Shown: piece by piece, positions 12,201 through 22,939 of the stretch
Numbering within the stretch: the stretch's first letter is position 1
Layout: each line of letters opens with the position of its first letter
DNA from: Linnemannia schmuckeri
Taxonomy: Eukaryota; Mortierellomycota; Mortierellomycetes; Mortierellales; Mortierellaceae
Length of the DNA: 64,000 bases
Direction: 5' to 3'
Assembly: GCA_029449235.1 (NCBI GenBank)
Contig: JANATG010000022.1
Coordinates: 124,001 to 188,000 of the forward strand
Made by a program: the position numbers and the translations under genes
Notes under the pieces: generated by a model
Told to the model about the DNA's origin: nothing
Seen by the model: only the letters and a program-made list of their open reading frames with translations
Databases searched by the model: none

Positions 12201-13641
12201 GCACACTGACGTTCTATATATGCGACAAATAAAATAGGCACAAATACGGTTCCTGACTTAGCCTCCTTGTTGTGCCTGATCGCAAAGAAAATGAACGCTT
12301 AGGGAATTGGCATTTAGTACTTCATTTCAGCTTACATTGTGCCTTCTCTGACGAGGGACATGTGCCTCCCACCAAACCATGTTGGCATCGACAAGGGGGA
12401 TGAGGATGTCTGTCAACTCAGACACGACGTAACCGTACTAAGATTTTCGATTTGATAGTACACAAACAGAAGCATAAAATAACGTCAGTCCCGTGTGCTT
12501 GGACCTCAATTCAAACCAAGCAAAGAAGGGGGACGAAAAAAAAAAAAAAAACTTTTGACAACAAGGGGAAAGGAAGAGAAGATAAAGTTCCTGCAGACAT
12601 CATTGTACTTACAAGTCCCGCTTCGTGTTCAACAGCCAAGCTGGCCTTGTTGGCCGTAGTCGTGCGACGGATAAGGACAGGATCGGACTTTCCTTCCTCA
12701 AACTCGAGATGACGTGGGTAGAGTGTCACTACAAGGGATTGGATCATGCCAAAACAAAGGGGTCGCGCTGCCTCTGGATCGACTGTTGTTGTTGGTATCG
12801 ACTTAAGCTGCGTTTCCGTTTCTGACTGTCCTGTTGATGAGGACTGTTGTTGCTGGAGGGAACTTGTCGATGATGACGAAGAAGATGAGGGTGTCGTGGT
12901 CAGGGAGGGAGTCGGTTCATTCTGTGGGACCGTGGTTGTTGGGATGGTTGAAAGACCAGGAGTACCGTGCGAAATTGGTGGCGTCATTTTGTCAGAGACT
13001 GTTCCTGCTGTTGCTGTTGTTGCTGATGGGATCAATTGATCAATTTGTGGATGGGCTGAGTCCACACCATCACCTCCGATATGGCTTGTGTTGACAGCAG
13101 CAGATTCATATCGGGATCGTTTGGACTGGTGAGATTCACTCGGGTCTGTTGAAGTAGAATCCTTTTCTGACAATGCTGTATCATCATCGCTGGAGCGAGC
13201 ATGCTTTGACGATGATGTTGAGGAAGCAGAGGTCGTAGAGGACGAGGAAGAAGAATAAGGACCGACAGATGTGACCATAACTGGATCAATTGGCTGTTGT
13301 TGTTGCTGTTGTTGTTGTTGGAGCAGCAACTGAGGCAGAGAGTTATGTTGAAGCAAAGTCGAGGTTGGATTAAAGATTGGAAGATGATGCTGGATATGCT
13401 GATTAAACTGATGCTGTTGCTGGTGATGGGAGGACGACAATAATGACGCAGGAGAAAGAGACGCAGAAGCCGTCGAAGAAGGGATTCGATCAAACGAGGT
13501 AGTGGCAGCCCGATCAAAGGCTGTCGCATTGATCTGGTCAAAAAAGGCAGGGGATGTGGCCATGGCCTCAGTCAGAGTCGATGCCACAGAGTCAAAGCTG
13601 TGGTGCCTGCTGTCCGCGTGGTGGTGGTGCTCTCCCGACAT
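9261..13641 (-). CDS. HLTF/Rad5-type SNF2 helicase with HIRAN-like region and RING finger
   Basis: This is a probable DNA translocase and ubiquitin ligase of the HLTF/Rad5 type, acting in post-replication repair or chromatin remodelling. Exons (minus): 13641-12613, 12437-12336, 12213-11629, 11532-11002, 10912-9995, 9905-9715, 9631-9544, 9434-9261. All are in phase and give 1205 residues. Order of parts: a low-complexity Ser/Thr/Gln/His-rich N-terminus (1 to ~290, with a Gln run); a HIRAN-like module (~295-410: TLYPRHLEFEEG, YGYVVSELTDIL, VPVNIILYGP); ADD-MGLGKT (Walker A, ~570); DEAH (~715); LTGTPVQN; a C3HC4 RING (~910-985: CNNC, C-E-H-I-F-C-P-D-C, C-P-Q-C) inserted between the helicase lobes; then SLKAGGVGLNLT and the motif VI region DRIHRLGQTKPV. 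The RING insertion and HIRAN-like part favour HLTF/Rad5 over other SNF2 groups. Orthology within that group is not certain. Confidence 0.9.
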
Positions 13642-13973
13642 TCTCAATAGCTTGGATGGAGGAAGGGGTAGGAAAGAGTTGAGATTGTTTGATAAACAAA
13701 ATGTCAAGGAAATAAAACGCGCCGTAGTTTGTGTTTGGTTAGCAAATAGTTGTTGTTTCTTGTTTTTTTTTTTTCTCAGGAGTGTGTAGTGGGTAGAGAT
13801 TGAGATCAGGAAGAGTATGAAAAGTGAATCGAGGACAGGGTCATTCAAAATAGCAAAGTAGGGAATGGCGAGACGAAGAGGAAGGGTGAATGTACAAAGT
13901 AGGGATTAGTGGAATGAGTAAAAGTTGTAGGAAGAGTAGTTGCATGAAAGTAAGTGTGCCTGTTTGTCGACAA

Positions 13974-14137
13974 GAAGGGAGGAGGAGAGGGAGGAGAGAG
14001 GGGAGAGGGAGGAGAGGGAGGAGAGGGAGGGAAAAGGAGGGAAAAGAAACAACGAGACAATCAAAAAGAAAGAAGAAAAGAGAGAAGAAAGAGAAAAGAA
14101 AGAGAAGAGAAGAAAGAAAAGAAAAGAAAAGAAGCGT
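13974..14137 (+). repeat. Polypurine/polypyrimidine tract
   Basis: About 160 bases are almost purely purine on the plus strand. The tract begins as repeats of GGAGAGGGA type and passes into AAGAAAGA type. It lies roughly 330 bases upstream of the helicase start codon, so on that gene's sense strand it is a CT-rich element in the promoter or 5' leader. CT-rich leaders are common in fungal promoters, and a tract this long with mirror symmetry can form triplex DNA in vitro. Confidence 0.8.
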
Positions 14138-14817
14138 GCAGGGGATAGGTGTGGGGTGAGTTGTGAGCAAGGCAGAAACAACGAAGTCCAACAACAACAA
14201 CAAAGGAGGTGATGGTTCCCCCCTCTCTCTCCTCTCGACTCCAACGTGGGTTGCTGTTGCTGCTGAAGTCTGTTTGAAAGAAGGCGACCGCACGGCATAC
14301 TATTTACCTATTTACTATTCAAAAATGCCGCGCTTTTTTATTCCTCACTTTTTTTGGTTCATGTGACCAACAGCGTGATCAGTACATCAATCCATTGGAC
14401 GAATAGAGAAGCCTCTTGTCTCTCTTTTTTTTTTTTCTTTCTAGCTACGCCTATCTGAATTGTGTACTCCTAGAACTACTTACATACATCATCACATAAT
14501 CCCCGTCCGGTCCATTATTGTCACTCCGTGGGGGAGGAGGAAGGGCGGTGGCGGGTGTTTTCTCTTTCATCCCTTTTCAGCAAAAGGGGGAGGATAACTG
14601 CTGAGCAAGAAAAAGAAAAAAAAAAAAAAAAGGGTTACTGACATTCAAGGCACAGACAAGAAACAGGAGAACAGGGGCAAACAAACAAGACAAAGGAAAA
14701 CGAAAAAAAAAATGCTCAGATACTCCGACAAAGGGGAGCTGGTCAGCTGCTTGAGAGAAAGACACGCATACAAAACCAGGGGCTTGCATCCGTCAATATC
14801 CCTAACAACCTGATCTC

Positions 14818-14851
14818 ATCATCATCATCATCATCATTATCATCATCATCT
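14818..14851 (+). repeat. CAT/ATC trinucleotide microsatellite
   Basis: Roughly 11 CAT units, with one interruption (CATTATCAT). The repeat is intergenic and non-coding as far as I can see. A second, perfect ATC run is at 16970-16993. Confidence 0.8.
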
Positions 14852-15269
14852 TCACTCCCTCAAGGCGGGGACCAACTTAACTGCATACACGAGTCACATC
14901 TAACCTATATTGCCCAGCCAAGGCACAACTCAACACACCTCACTGCTTATTACTCGCCATGCCTTACTTTCAATTTCAATGACTTCGCCAGAAACAAAAA
15001 CTGCGTCGCTTCTCATTCAATCAATACCTGAATAAAACCTACTCGCTGAACAGCCCATTGCTAAGGGATCCGTCCTCAACGTGTCCGCAGACAGGCACAG
15101 TGGAACACGTCACGTTGTCACTCCTTTTTTTTATTTGTTTTTGTTTGCTGACACATACCATGCATACTCCTATATTGCCATCAAAGTCGGCTCAAGGTGT
15201 ATATCCTTGCCTGGTAACCCTCCGATCTCCAACGAACACCATCACGTCTTCCACCTGACTTTGGACACA

Positions 15270-15770
15270 TTTCATCGATCCCGAACGTTGAGCTTTTTCA
15301 GATTAACCTCCGACTCACCATTCCTCGATCCTGAATGTCTGTATGGTCTGCTTTGAAATGGTGGCAACTCAGCAACAGGCCCTCGCTTCTTTAAAGGACC
15401 TAGACTTCGCCCAACACATCTTAAACTTATCGATCTCGAACTTTTTGACTCGTTTTCTCGATCGTGAATTCCCACCAAGTAAAAAATAAGAAAATGGCGG
15501 CAAATTTCTTGCTTTGGAATGCCTAGAGTTCGCCCAGCATATACAGAAAGTTATTTTGTCGAACTGACTCCCGACTCATTCCCCAGACCCCGGAAGTCCC
15601 TCTGATCAGACGCGAAATGGCGACTAACCCAAACGCATTCCTCGATCCTCAAAGCCTCTCCTTCTCTGACCGGATATGGATGGTGGCAACTCAAACAATA
15701 CATCCTTACTTCTAGAATATGCACCATAGGCTTCGCCCAGCAGTTACCTCCCGACTTTCAACTCAACATC
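15270..15770 (+). repeat. Diverged tandem repeat with GGCGAC/TTCGCCCA modules
   Basis: Three modules recur in the same order. Module 1 is a block like GACTCATTCCTCGATCCTGAA (near 15310-15340, 15445-15470, 15570-15590 and 15640-15655). Module 2 is AAATGGYGGCAACT (15355-15370, 15493-15507, 15615-15626, 15678-15692). Module 3 is RTTCGCCCARCAYAT (15403-15420, 15527-15543, 15730-15742). The period is irregular, about 120 to 190 bases, and the copies are strongly diverged. No open frame persists through the units. Origin unknown. Confidence 0.5.
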
Positions 15771-16505
15771 TTTCTCCGATCAGAAACAATCATTGGCTCC
15801 TCTCCTCGCTCTTCCTCCCAGCATTGACCACATTGCAAAAAAATAAGAAAAAAAAAGTGCAACAACAACACCTGATCCTAAGTGGTTTTTTCCCCTTACC
15901 ACCAGTATAGTGACCCCCTGAATTTTGCGCAATCGTAGTGGATGTAATGGGAAGTGGTGATGTGGCCCATGATCCCCGATATGCAGAGTGCAGAATAAAA
16001 ACGAAAGAGAAACGGGAAAACACCAGATCTGATTAGAAGGAACCCCATCACAACGGGAAAGGAAGGAGAGATCAGCAAGAATGAACGACATTTTAAGTGA
16101 ACACTAATATCGAACGCATGTCTACTGATCACCTTCTCCCTCCAACCATCTTCGCATTCAGGAACAAGCACAACGTATGAACTTCGGTAGGTGGAATTAT
16201 GTTGCGTTCCATTCACTCTCCCACGGTGTGCCTTTCTACTGCTCTGAAAGCTGGTTGGTCCTGAAGGATAGCCTCAGGTTACCAGATACCGGTCGCTTCT
16301 CGTTAGAGATGATCAAGTCCCAGAATAGATTCTTACTCGAACTGGGTGGTTTCGGTGCTGCTTCTTGTACAACTCTCGTTCTTATGTCCTACTGATCTTC
16401 CTGCTCTTGAATTTGTTCGTGCTGTATATGCGTTGTGTGTTTGTTTGTTTGTTTTTTTTCTGTATGTTTGCTGGTTGTGGTTTGGTTGTCGGAGCAGATG
16501 GAGTC

Positions 16506-16506
<1 letters not shown>

Positions 16507-16546
<40 letters not shown>
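16507..16546 (+). repeat. Homopolymer run of 40 A
   Basis: This is the longest A run in the window. It sits in intergenic DNA just after TGGAGTCC. No target-site duplication is evident, so I do not call it the tail of a retroposon. Confidence 0.85.
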
Positions 16547-16549
<3 letters not shown>

Positions 16550-17556
16550 TCAGATGTATGGGACAGATCAGAATGCGAATGAGAATGCTGAATGAGAGAG
16601 CAAGGAGGGCGAGGAGAAAGGAGAGCCTTTGTTTTCGTTGATGGAGCAAAGCATCAGGTCATTTGACATCAACTGAATGCAAGGAGACAGACAGAGACGA
16701 GGGCGGAATGGGAGAGAGCACGAGAGAGCGTCGTCTGGGAGGACGACAGGGGAAGGGGGCATGGTAAGGGGAAGGGGCAGTCGGTCGGTAGTATCGGTAA
16801 TGTTGGTAGGTTGAAGGAAGGAGGCTGTGGAACAAAATGTAGGAAAGGAAGAAAAAAGGGCGAATAGGCCCTGGCACTTACACATTACGTACTATTTTTA
16901 ACATACATAAAGGTAATACATTGGAGGCGGCTCGATTTAAAGCCGTAACAGAGACAGAGTGTAAGAGAGATCATCATCATCATCATCATCATGAACAAAT
17001 AGGCCACGAATACACACACAACTCCATAGAAACTCAATAAAGGGTTTTGGGATCTTTATTTCGCTTTGAAAGGGCAAAGGGGCAATCCTAAAAAAACTAA
17101 TGTACAAAGGATGGGTTGGGTGGGTTTTGGTTGGGGGGTGCGGTTCAAAGAAAGAGGGGAAGAAAGAAATAGTGGACAGAGGAGGGAGAGGGGAAGGGTC
17201 ATCGGGGACTTTTGACAGAGGAATCTATTGATCGATCGCTTTGTCTCTGCTCTTCCCTCACTCCTCATCAACACAAAATATCCGCGTAATGGGAAATGGA
17301 GTTTCTTCTATTCTGTTTCTTCTTTTGCTTCTCCTCCTTCCAATTTTTTTTGTTCGTTTTCGCTTATTTTCTCTTTTTTTTTGTTCTTGTTGAGGGGGAG
17401 TGTTGGCGGGTCATTACATGGTTGCTGTTGGTTGGTTATTGAGAGGTTGGTTGCTGAGAGCTGAGGGTGTGTTGAAGGCGCAGGTCCAAGGGTAGCAAGC
17501 ACAGGCTGGGGTTGGCAGAGGCAGGCAGACAAAGAGTTGGAAGAGAAAGGCCGTAT

Positions 17557-18468
17557 TTAGGCGGATCCCTTTTGCTGGTGCTTGCCGATGTGGCCCAGGA
17601 GCGAGCGACGGAGGACTTGGCGAAGCAAAGGCGACGTGCCAGACTGCTTTCCCGCCAATCGGCTCTTCTTGTTCTTTCGGGTCTTGCTGCAATTTGCGTA
17701 CAGTGAGTGGGGGTTTTTTTTGTAAAACAAAAAAGGGCAACATATGCTTATTAGCTATGGGGTGTCTGTCTTGTTTGTTTTCTTTGATTGCAGTCAAGTA
17801 CTAAAAACGAGCCCAAAGCCATATTTGAACCAACACAGCCCAATAAGATAGAGACAAGTCTCTTTGTTGTTGTTTTATGTCAATGACAACACCATGATAC
17901 AGCAAAGTGTCCGTGGACAGCAAAGGAATTAAATCAAGCAGCAGCAACAGGAGTAACAGGCAAACAGGCGGACAGGCAGCAGATAGGCCAGCGGCAGCAG
18001 GCATGGCAGGCAAAGGCCAAGCAGCACCAACACCACAAAAAAAAGGAAGGAGAGAAGGGCGCAGACGCATTGTGTGGTGTCATATCAATTCAAAGCACTC
18101 TAATCCGTGTGTTCTTTTTATTCGCTGTTGCAAGTTCAACAAAACGATGCGTATGCAACCACTGTCCTTCCCTTTTTCTTTCTTTACTCTTTTCCCTATT
18201 CGCCGCCGTTTATGTTCTTTGTCCTTCTTTTTATCATATGTGGATTAACACACAAAGAGAGAAGAGAGTGGAAAACTAAAAAAAAGGACCAATAAGGACG
18301 CAAGCAGGCAAACAGGCAAGGATAAAAAATTTACCTCAGCAGGGCCTTGATGGCCTCGTCTGAAAGCTCCCGCAGCTGGGGAAGCTGCTTATTCGTCTCT
18401 GGGGCGGCGGGCTTGGCACCACCGGGCACAAGGGGAGCCGAGGCTGCTGCAGTCATACATGCGACCAT
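17557..18468 (-). CDS. Small basic protein of unknown function (87 residues, two exons)
   Basis: Proposed exons (minus) are 18468-18335 and 17686-17557, joined across a 648-base intron with GTAAAT donor and TTGCAG acceptor. The join keeps phase and changes the composition from Ala/Pro-rich to strongly basic. The product begins MVACMTAAAS, carries an acidic helix-like stretch QLRELSDEAIKALL, and then a Lys/Arg-rich tail (SKTRKNKKSRLAGKQ, LLRQVLRRSLLGHIGKH). A CTTCCAG acceptor lies three bases before the first ATG, so an intron in the 5' leader is likely. I do not recognise the family. It is divergent from the sepiapterin reductase gene. The long intron and lack of homology leave real doubt. 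Confidence 0.4.
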
Positions 18469-19198
18469 TGCTGGAAGATATGTATATAACAGAGAGAAGT
18501 GTGGAGTAAGGTAGAAAGAGAGTGGAGCGACGAAAGGCTTTTTGGAGGCGTTCAATCGAACCGACAACCGGAAGCGATGAGTAGCGAGTTGTTGTTGTTT
18601 TGATGGAGTTGTTGCTGTTGTGATGGGGAAGAGGGGAAGGGTGTTGGAGTTGGAGTTGGTTGAGGTATGTACAGTTGGAGGCTGAAGAAGCGACGCAGTC
18701 GATGTGTTGCGCAGAGGATAAGTGATATCAAAAAAAAGTCGGGGGCTGAGGTATGAGATCGAGCGCTTAGTGAAAAGGTCGAGTAGAGTGTGGGTGTTGT
18801 GTGAACAGCAAGGTTGATTTGAGTGAGAGAGGGAGAGTTTGAATCAAAAAAAAGAACAGTAAAGAGACCGAAAACGATGAATAGATTAAGCACAAAAAAA
18901 AAAAAAAAAAAAAAAAGTGATGAACGGACGGAAGGGGGGCAGAGATGGAGAAAGGACAAAGAGACGCAAAAAACGATGACACCGTACAAAGATAAAGACA
19001 GGAGAAAAACTTCATCGGATGATTCATGTGGCTCGGCTCTTGACCTCTCGCTCTTCCGATCCAAATCACGTGCAACAATGCTCCTTTTGTATATCGACTT
19101 TTGGCATTTTTTTCGTGCCCCTACTTTGACCCCAACCAAACTCTACTCAGGAACACACTTTCCCACACTCTCACTCAACAACAACTTTGTACTGTACA
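18469..19198. promoter_or_regulatory. Divergent promoter region between the small basic gene and sepiapterin reductase
   Basis: The 730-base region separates two start codons on opposite strands. It contains a run of about 24 A near 18893-18916 and a CACGTG E-box palindrome at about 19068-19073, some 125 bases before the reductase ATG. The E-box is a candidate site for bHLH factors. No TATA box stands out. Confidence 0.4.
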
Positions 19199-20481
19199 AT
19201 GACAGCAGGACACCACCTCATCATCATCACAGGAGCAAACAGAGGCTTCGGCGCAAGTGTCGCCAACACCTACCTCGAAAGCAGTGAAGCCAGCGCACTC
19301 TCCTATGTCCTCGTTGGACGGAACCAAGAAGGACTTCAAAAGGTCCTCGACACCCTGAAGCAGGCCGGCGCCTCTTCCAACGTTGCCGTCAAGGGATTGG
19401 TCGTTGCCAATGTTGATCTTGCTGACACTGAAAAGCTTGACGCCAACCTCGCCAGGATTCAGGAGGCTGCTAAGCAGTTGCGCGACGAGTCCATTCAGTC
19501 CAAGGTATATATTATTCCTTGCCGCGTGTGATCAACGCGTGTCCTTGACCCGCAGCTCATTTTTTGACTTTTGATCACTGATCAACGCACTTGATCTGAT
19601 CACTCATCAAATGTTTTACGTTTATTTGTCTCACATCAATTAATAGAACATCATCACAAAGTCGATTCTCGTCAACAACGCTGGATCTCTCGGCGACCTT
19701 AGCAAAACCGCAAAGGAGTTCACCTGGCAGGAGACAAGGACATATCTCGACTTCAACATCGTCTCCTTCGTCGGACTTTGGTAATTGGCATGCGTGCAAG
19801 CATCACCGTGCCTATATATCATCGAAGATGGAATATCAGCATGCGGACAAGGCACTTCGTTGTGGCTCGATCATACTCACTCTGGACTTTCCATGCGTCC
19901 TTTTTTGTTTCTGTTTTGTCTGTGTGTTGATACGTGATAGCTCGACTTTCCTTAAGGATACATTGGTGGCATTCCCCAAGGACCAGTACCCGGAACACAA
20001 GACAGTGGTGGTCAGCGTGTCATCCTTGCTCGCCGTCCAGCCTTTCTCCAACTGGGGTCTCTACGCCGCCGGCAAGGCTGCTCGTGATCGCTTCCTTGGC
20101 GTCATTGCCCTCGAGGAGGTACGTTATTTTTTGAACCAATCCAAATATCATATTTTTGCAGCATACCAAAAGGTTCATTTGCAAATTACAAAGAGGATGG
20201 CAAGAGGATGGCACTGATCAGTATTCTCGATTGATCCATATGACGAAATATAGAAGGGAAACAATGTAAAGACGCTGAACTACGCACCAGGACCCCTCGA
20301 CAATGAGATGCAGGCAGATGTCCGAGCCACACTCGGCGACAAGGAGCAACTGAAGATCTATGATGGCATGCATAAGGCGGGATCGCTTGTCAACATGGAT
20401 GATTCTAGCCGAAAGCTTGTCGTTTTGTTGAAGAAGGATGAGTTTGAGAGCGGTGGGCATGTTGACTTTTATGACGTGTGA
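19199..20481 (+). CDS. SPR: Sepiapterin reductase (SDR family)
   Basis: This NADPH-dependent short-chain reductase performs the last steps of tetrahydrobiopterin synthesis in the cytosol. Exons: 19199-19504, 19647-19780, 19941-20118, 20254-20481, all in phase, 281 residues, close to the family length. Motifs: IITGANRGFG (cofactor binding, residues ~10-19), LVNNAGSLGD, VVSVSSLLAVQPF with the catalytic Ser, and NWGLYAAGKAARD (the YxxxK pair). The end of the protein is typical of true sepiapterin reductases rather than general SDRs: LNYAPGPLDNEM, LKKDEF, and GHVDFYD just before the stop. I chose the ATG at 19199 because it places the Rossmann strand directly at the N-terminus. Confidence 0.95.
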
Positions 20482-21359
20482 GAATCAGACAGAATAAATA
20501 AGCTGTTGTTTGGACAAGGGATGCGTTTTGATTGAACGGCCCTTTTCCGAGTTACGCACAAGTCATGGGAGTTATGAAGGAAACCTATGGAAACGAGCAA
20601 GGAATCAAGCAGGGAAACGCGTGAAAACAAACTGGGAAAGCTATGAAAACAAGCAGGAAAATAATGGACACAAGAAGGAAACTATCAAGGAATAGTTGGA
20701 AGTCACCAAGGCCACATCAGAGGAATGAGGTCACTTTGAGCTGTGCCTCATTCCATTTCAGTCGTGACAAAAAAGGCAGGACTGAGGGTCAGGGTGTTGT
20801 AAACCAGAAGGCCGTGTGACTTTTCGTGAGCGGTGGGAAGAGGAGCACACATGCCACGCAAATGCTTGATTTGTCGATCTCGATTGAAACAGTCCCTTTA
20901 TTTTTATTTTTATTTTTTCGAAAGATATGAGCAGACAAGTGCCAATGTGGGTTAAAAGTCTCACATCTTTGTTGGACACGACGAGAAAGGAAAGCGACGA
21001 TCTCAATGATGACGACAAGGATTCTGACAGAAATGACATAACGTCATAGAAAAAGAACGTAGGCGTCACCGGAGAACCGTGATGTTTAACCAATTGCCAC
21101 GAGTCCATGAAACAATTTTTTGATGGAACTTTTTATGCACCAAAGAACGGTAGCCAAAAGGGGCTAGACGCTAGAAAAAAAAAGTTTTTTTACAAGTTCA
21201 CGCGGGTACATCCACGCTGGGTATAAAAGATGCATTACTGGGTACCGTAATCCTCAAAATATCATCTTTCTCTCTCACACACAAACACTCATACACTTTC
21301 ACTCGTTAGCGCTACTCCCTACCACCCGAATCTTCTCATTCTTTCAGCAAGAATCCAAC
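20482..21359. other. Spacer between sepiapterin reductase and microprotein A
   Basis: About 880 bases with no coding frame I can support. It includes a purine-rich patch with repeated GGAAAC/GAAAAC words at about 20575-20690. The right end holds a TATA box and pyrimidine-rich leader belonging to the next gene. Confidence 0.5.
21222..21229 (+). promoter_or_regulatory. TATA box of microprotein gene A
   Basis: TATAAAAG lies about 130 bases upstream of the ATG at 21360, followed by a CT/CA-rich leader (21265-21310). It is the clearest TATA box in the window, which would fit a regulated or strongly expressed gene. Confidence 0.5.
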
Positions 21360-21945
21360 ATGTGCGGGACCATTGCAATAGTCGCATATGTAAAGTTTTA
21401 ACTCCGCTCCACTTGACTTAACTCCTTGTGTGCACGTCCCTACACGCGCTCAAGTCTAACCTTTTCTCTCTCTCTATTGTTGAACATCACACTTCAATAG
21501 GACGGTCTGATGGTAGTCGGTATCATCCTTCTTATTCTCTGGATTCTTTCACTTGCCAATGTCATTCACATCCGAACCGCAGGTAATGATCTTGTTCATC
21601 CGCCTTTTCCCCTTTTGACGTTGAAAGAACGAGAGCAAACTAAGTGTCAGTCGATTACCTTCTGCTCTCCCAGCTCCTTGATTATTACGACAGGAAACAA
21701 CTCCGCCCATGCACCGTTTCGTATGCATGCATACATGTTTGTTGCAGCAATTGAACTAACTAGTCCAATCACCCGGATTTTCTTTCTTCTACTATCTTGC
21801 TTTTCGAATCAACAAAAAAAAACATCCACAACTTTCAGGACTGGAGCACATCTTTATTGCGCTGGCAGTAGTATTCATCATCGCATGGATCTTCACCCGT
21901 TTCTGTTACCGCCGTCGAGGTGGCAGTCGTGCCGTCGCTGTCTAG
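21360..21945 (+). CDS. Two-helix membrane microprotein A (72 residues)
   Basis: Exons 21360-21389, 21501-21582 and 21839-21945 join in phase through GTAAAG/CAATAG and GTAATG/TTTCAG sites. The product starts MCGTIAIVAYDGLM, has a first hydrophobic helix (residues ~14-33, ending LSLANVIHI), a short link, a second helix (~39-57, EHIFIALAVVF...IAW) and a basic tail (FTRFCYRRRGGSR). The positive tail predicts that it faces the cytosol. A paralogue with the same plan lies 1 kb downstream on the same strand. The shared spacing of M-C, V-x-A-Y-D-G-L-M, W-I-L-S-x-A-N-V-I-H and I-A-W-x-F-T-R shows both are real genes. I know no named family for it. The role is unknown; a membrane-embedded regulator or stress peptide is only a guess. 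Confidence 0.75.
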
Positions 21946-22939
21946 ATCCCTTCACCTGACTTTTTTTACCCTTGTAATTGGCATCCCCAACACGAAAAAC
22001 AACATTTGAATTAGCGCTCGTTTGACCTTGCTAGTAAATAGTATCGAATGGGCGAACTGAACCCCCCTCCTATCATCCCTTGAACTCTCTTTTCTTTGCT
22101 TTGTTTGTTATTCTTTTTTCTGTCAATGTTGCGCTCTTGAACTCAACATGAAAAGCATACCTCCGTGTCTGCTAGAGGGTGGATGCCACTCACCGTTGCT
22201 CTACGGAGAAGTGAAAACGGTGAGGGGAGGGAAAGAAATGAAATATAAGGAGTCCAACACCATAGACGTCGTGGTGGTACTGTGCCATATCCTTGTTTTT
22301 TGATCCAACCCCTTCGTCCTCCCCTGGAGTTTCCTTTGAGGTTGTCTTTTTTTGTCATTTTTTCTATTGTGTTTGTTGAACTTTAAACTCGTAACGGAGA
22401 GAGAGACAGAGAGACAAAGAGACAAGAAAGAAAGTGGCAGACAAGGATGTGAAGGACACTCATTCTTACCTTTCGTGTCTCCGTTTTTGGGGATTGGATA
22501 AACATGTTCAATCTCATAATCATACAATCGTTCAAAGGCAAGAATGTACAGTAACACCCTTGCCAGCTAAATATGTCGTTCACTTCTGTCTCTTACGAGA
22601 AATAACTTTTTTTTGCGTCTTCGTGTTCTTTTTTCTCTTTCTCTCTCTCTTCTAATTCTCAATTCACATCTTTCATCGATCCTGAAAACTCACTTACTCA
22701 CTCCGAACAACGTTTTCTTTTCATTAGTCTATCAAATTCCTCGCATCACACAACGTTTTTCTACAACTCTTGCGCGCTCCCGCTCAAATTAAACAGCCTT
22801 AGATCAGCCATCGCATCCCTACTTTCTCTTTCCAGCAAATCAATTGTCCGCATCGAGAAGCATTGATTCAACAGCCCTTTCTTATTCGTTTAACTTTGGC
22901 CAACGTAACGCAACGTAATCCAAGGAGGAAGGACAAGCA
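21946..22939. other. Spacer between the two microprotein genes
   Basis: About 1 kb, the 3' flank of A and 5' flank of B. It contains CT/TC-rich stretches and GAGA repeats but no coding frame I can support. Just before gene B there are repeated AACGTAA words (about 22900-22920). Confidence 0.5.

Larger units (their letters stand above)
13642..17556. other. 3.9-kb spacer with simple and tandem repeats
   Basis: I can support no gene here. The left part is the promoter and leader of the minus-strand helicase gene, including a strong polypurine tract. Further right are CAT/ATC microsatellites (14818-14851 and 16970-16993), a diverged tandem repeat (about 15270-15770), and a run of 40 A at 16507-16546. 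A 72-codon frame at 16177-16395 has a fairly protein-like composition but matches no family I know and has no supporting context, so I leave it unannotated. Confidence 0.5.

Noticed and set aside
13642..13848. Upstream in-frame ATG (13848) extending the SNF2 helicase N-terminus
   Set aside because: The extra residues translate AT-rich leader-like sequence. The ATG at 13641 gives a His/Ser-rich start consistent with the rest of the exon.
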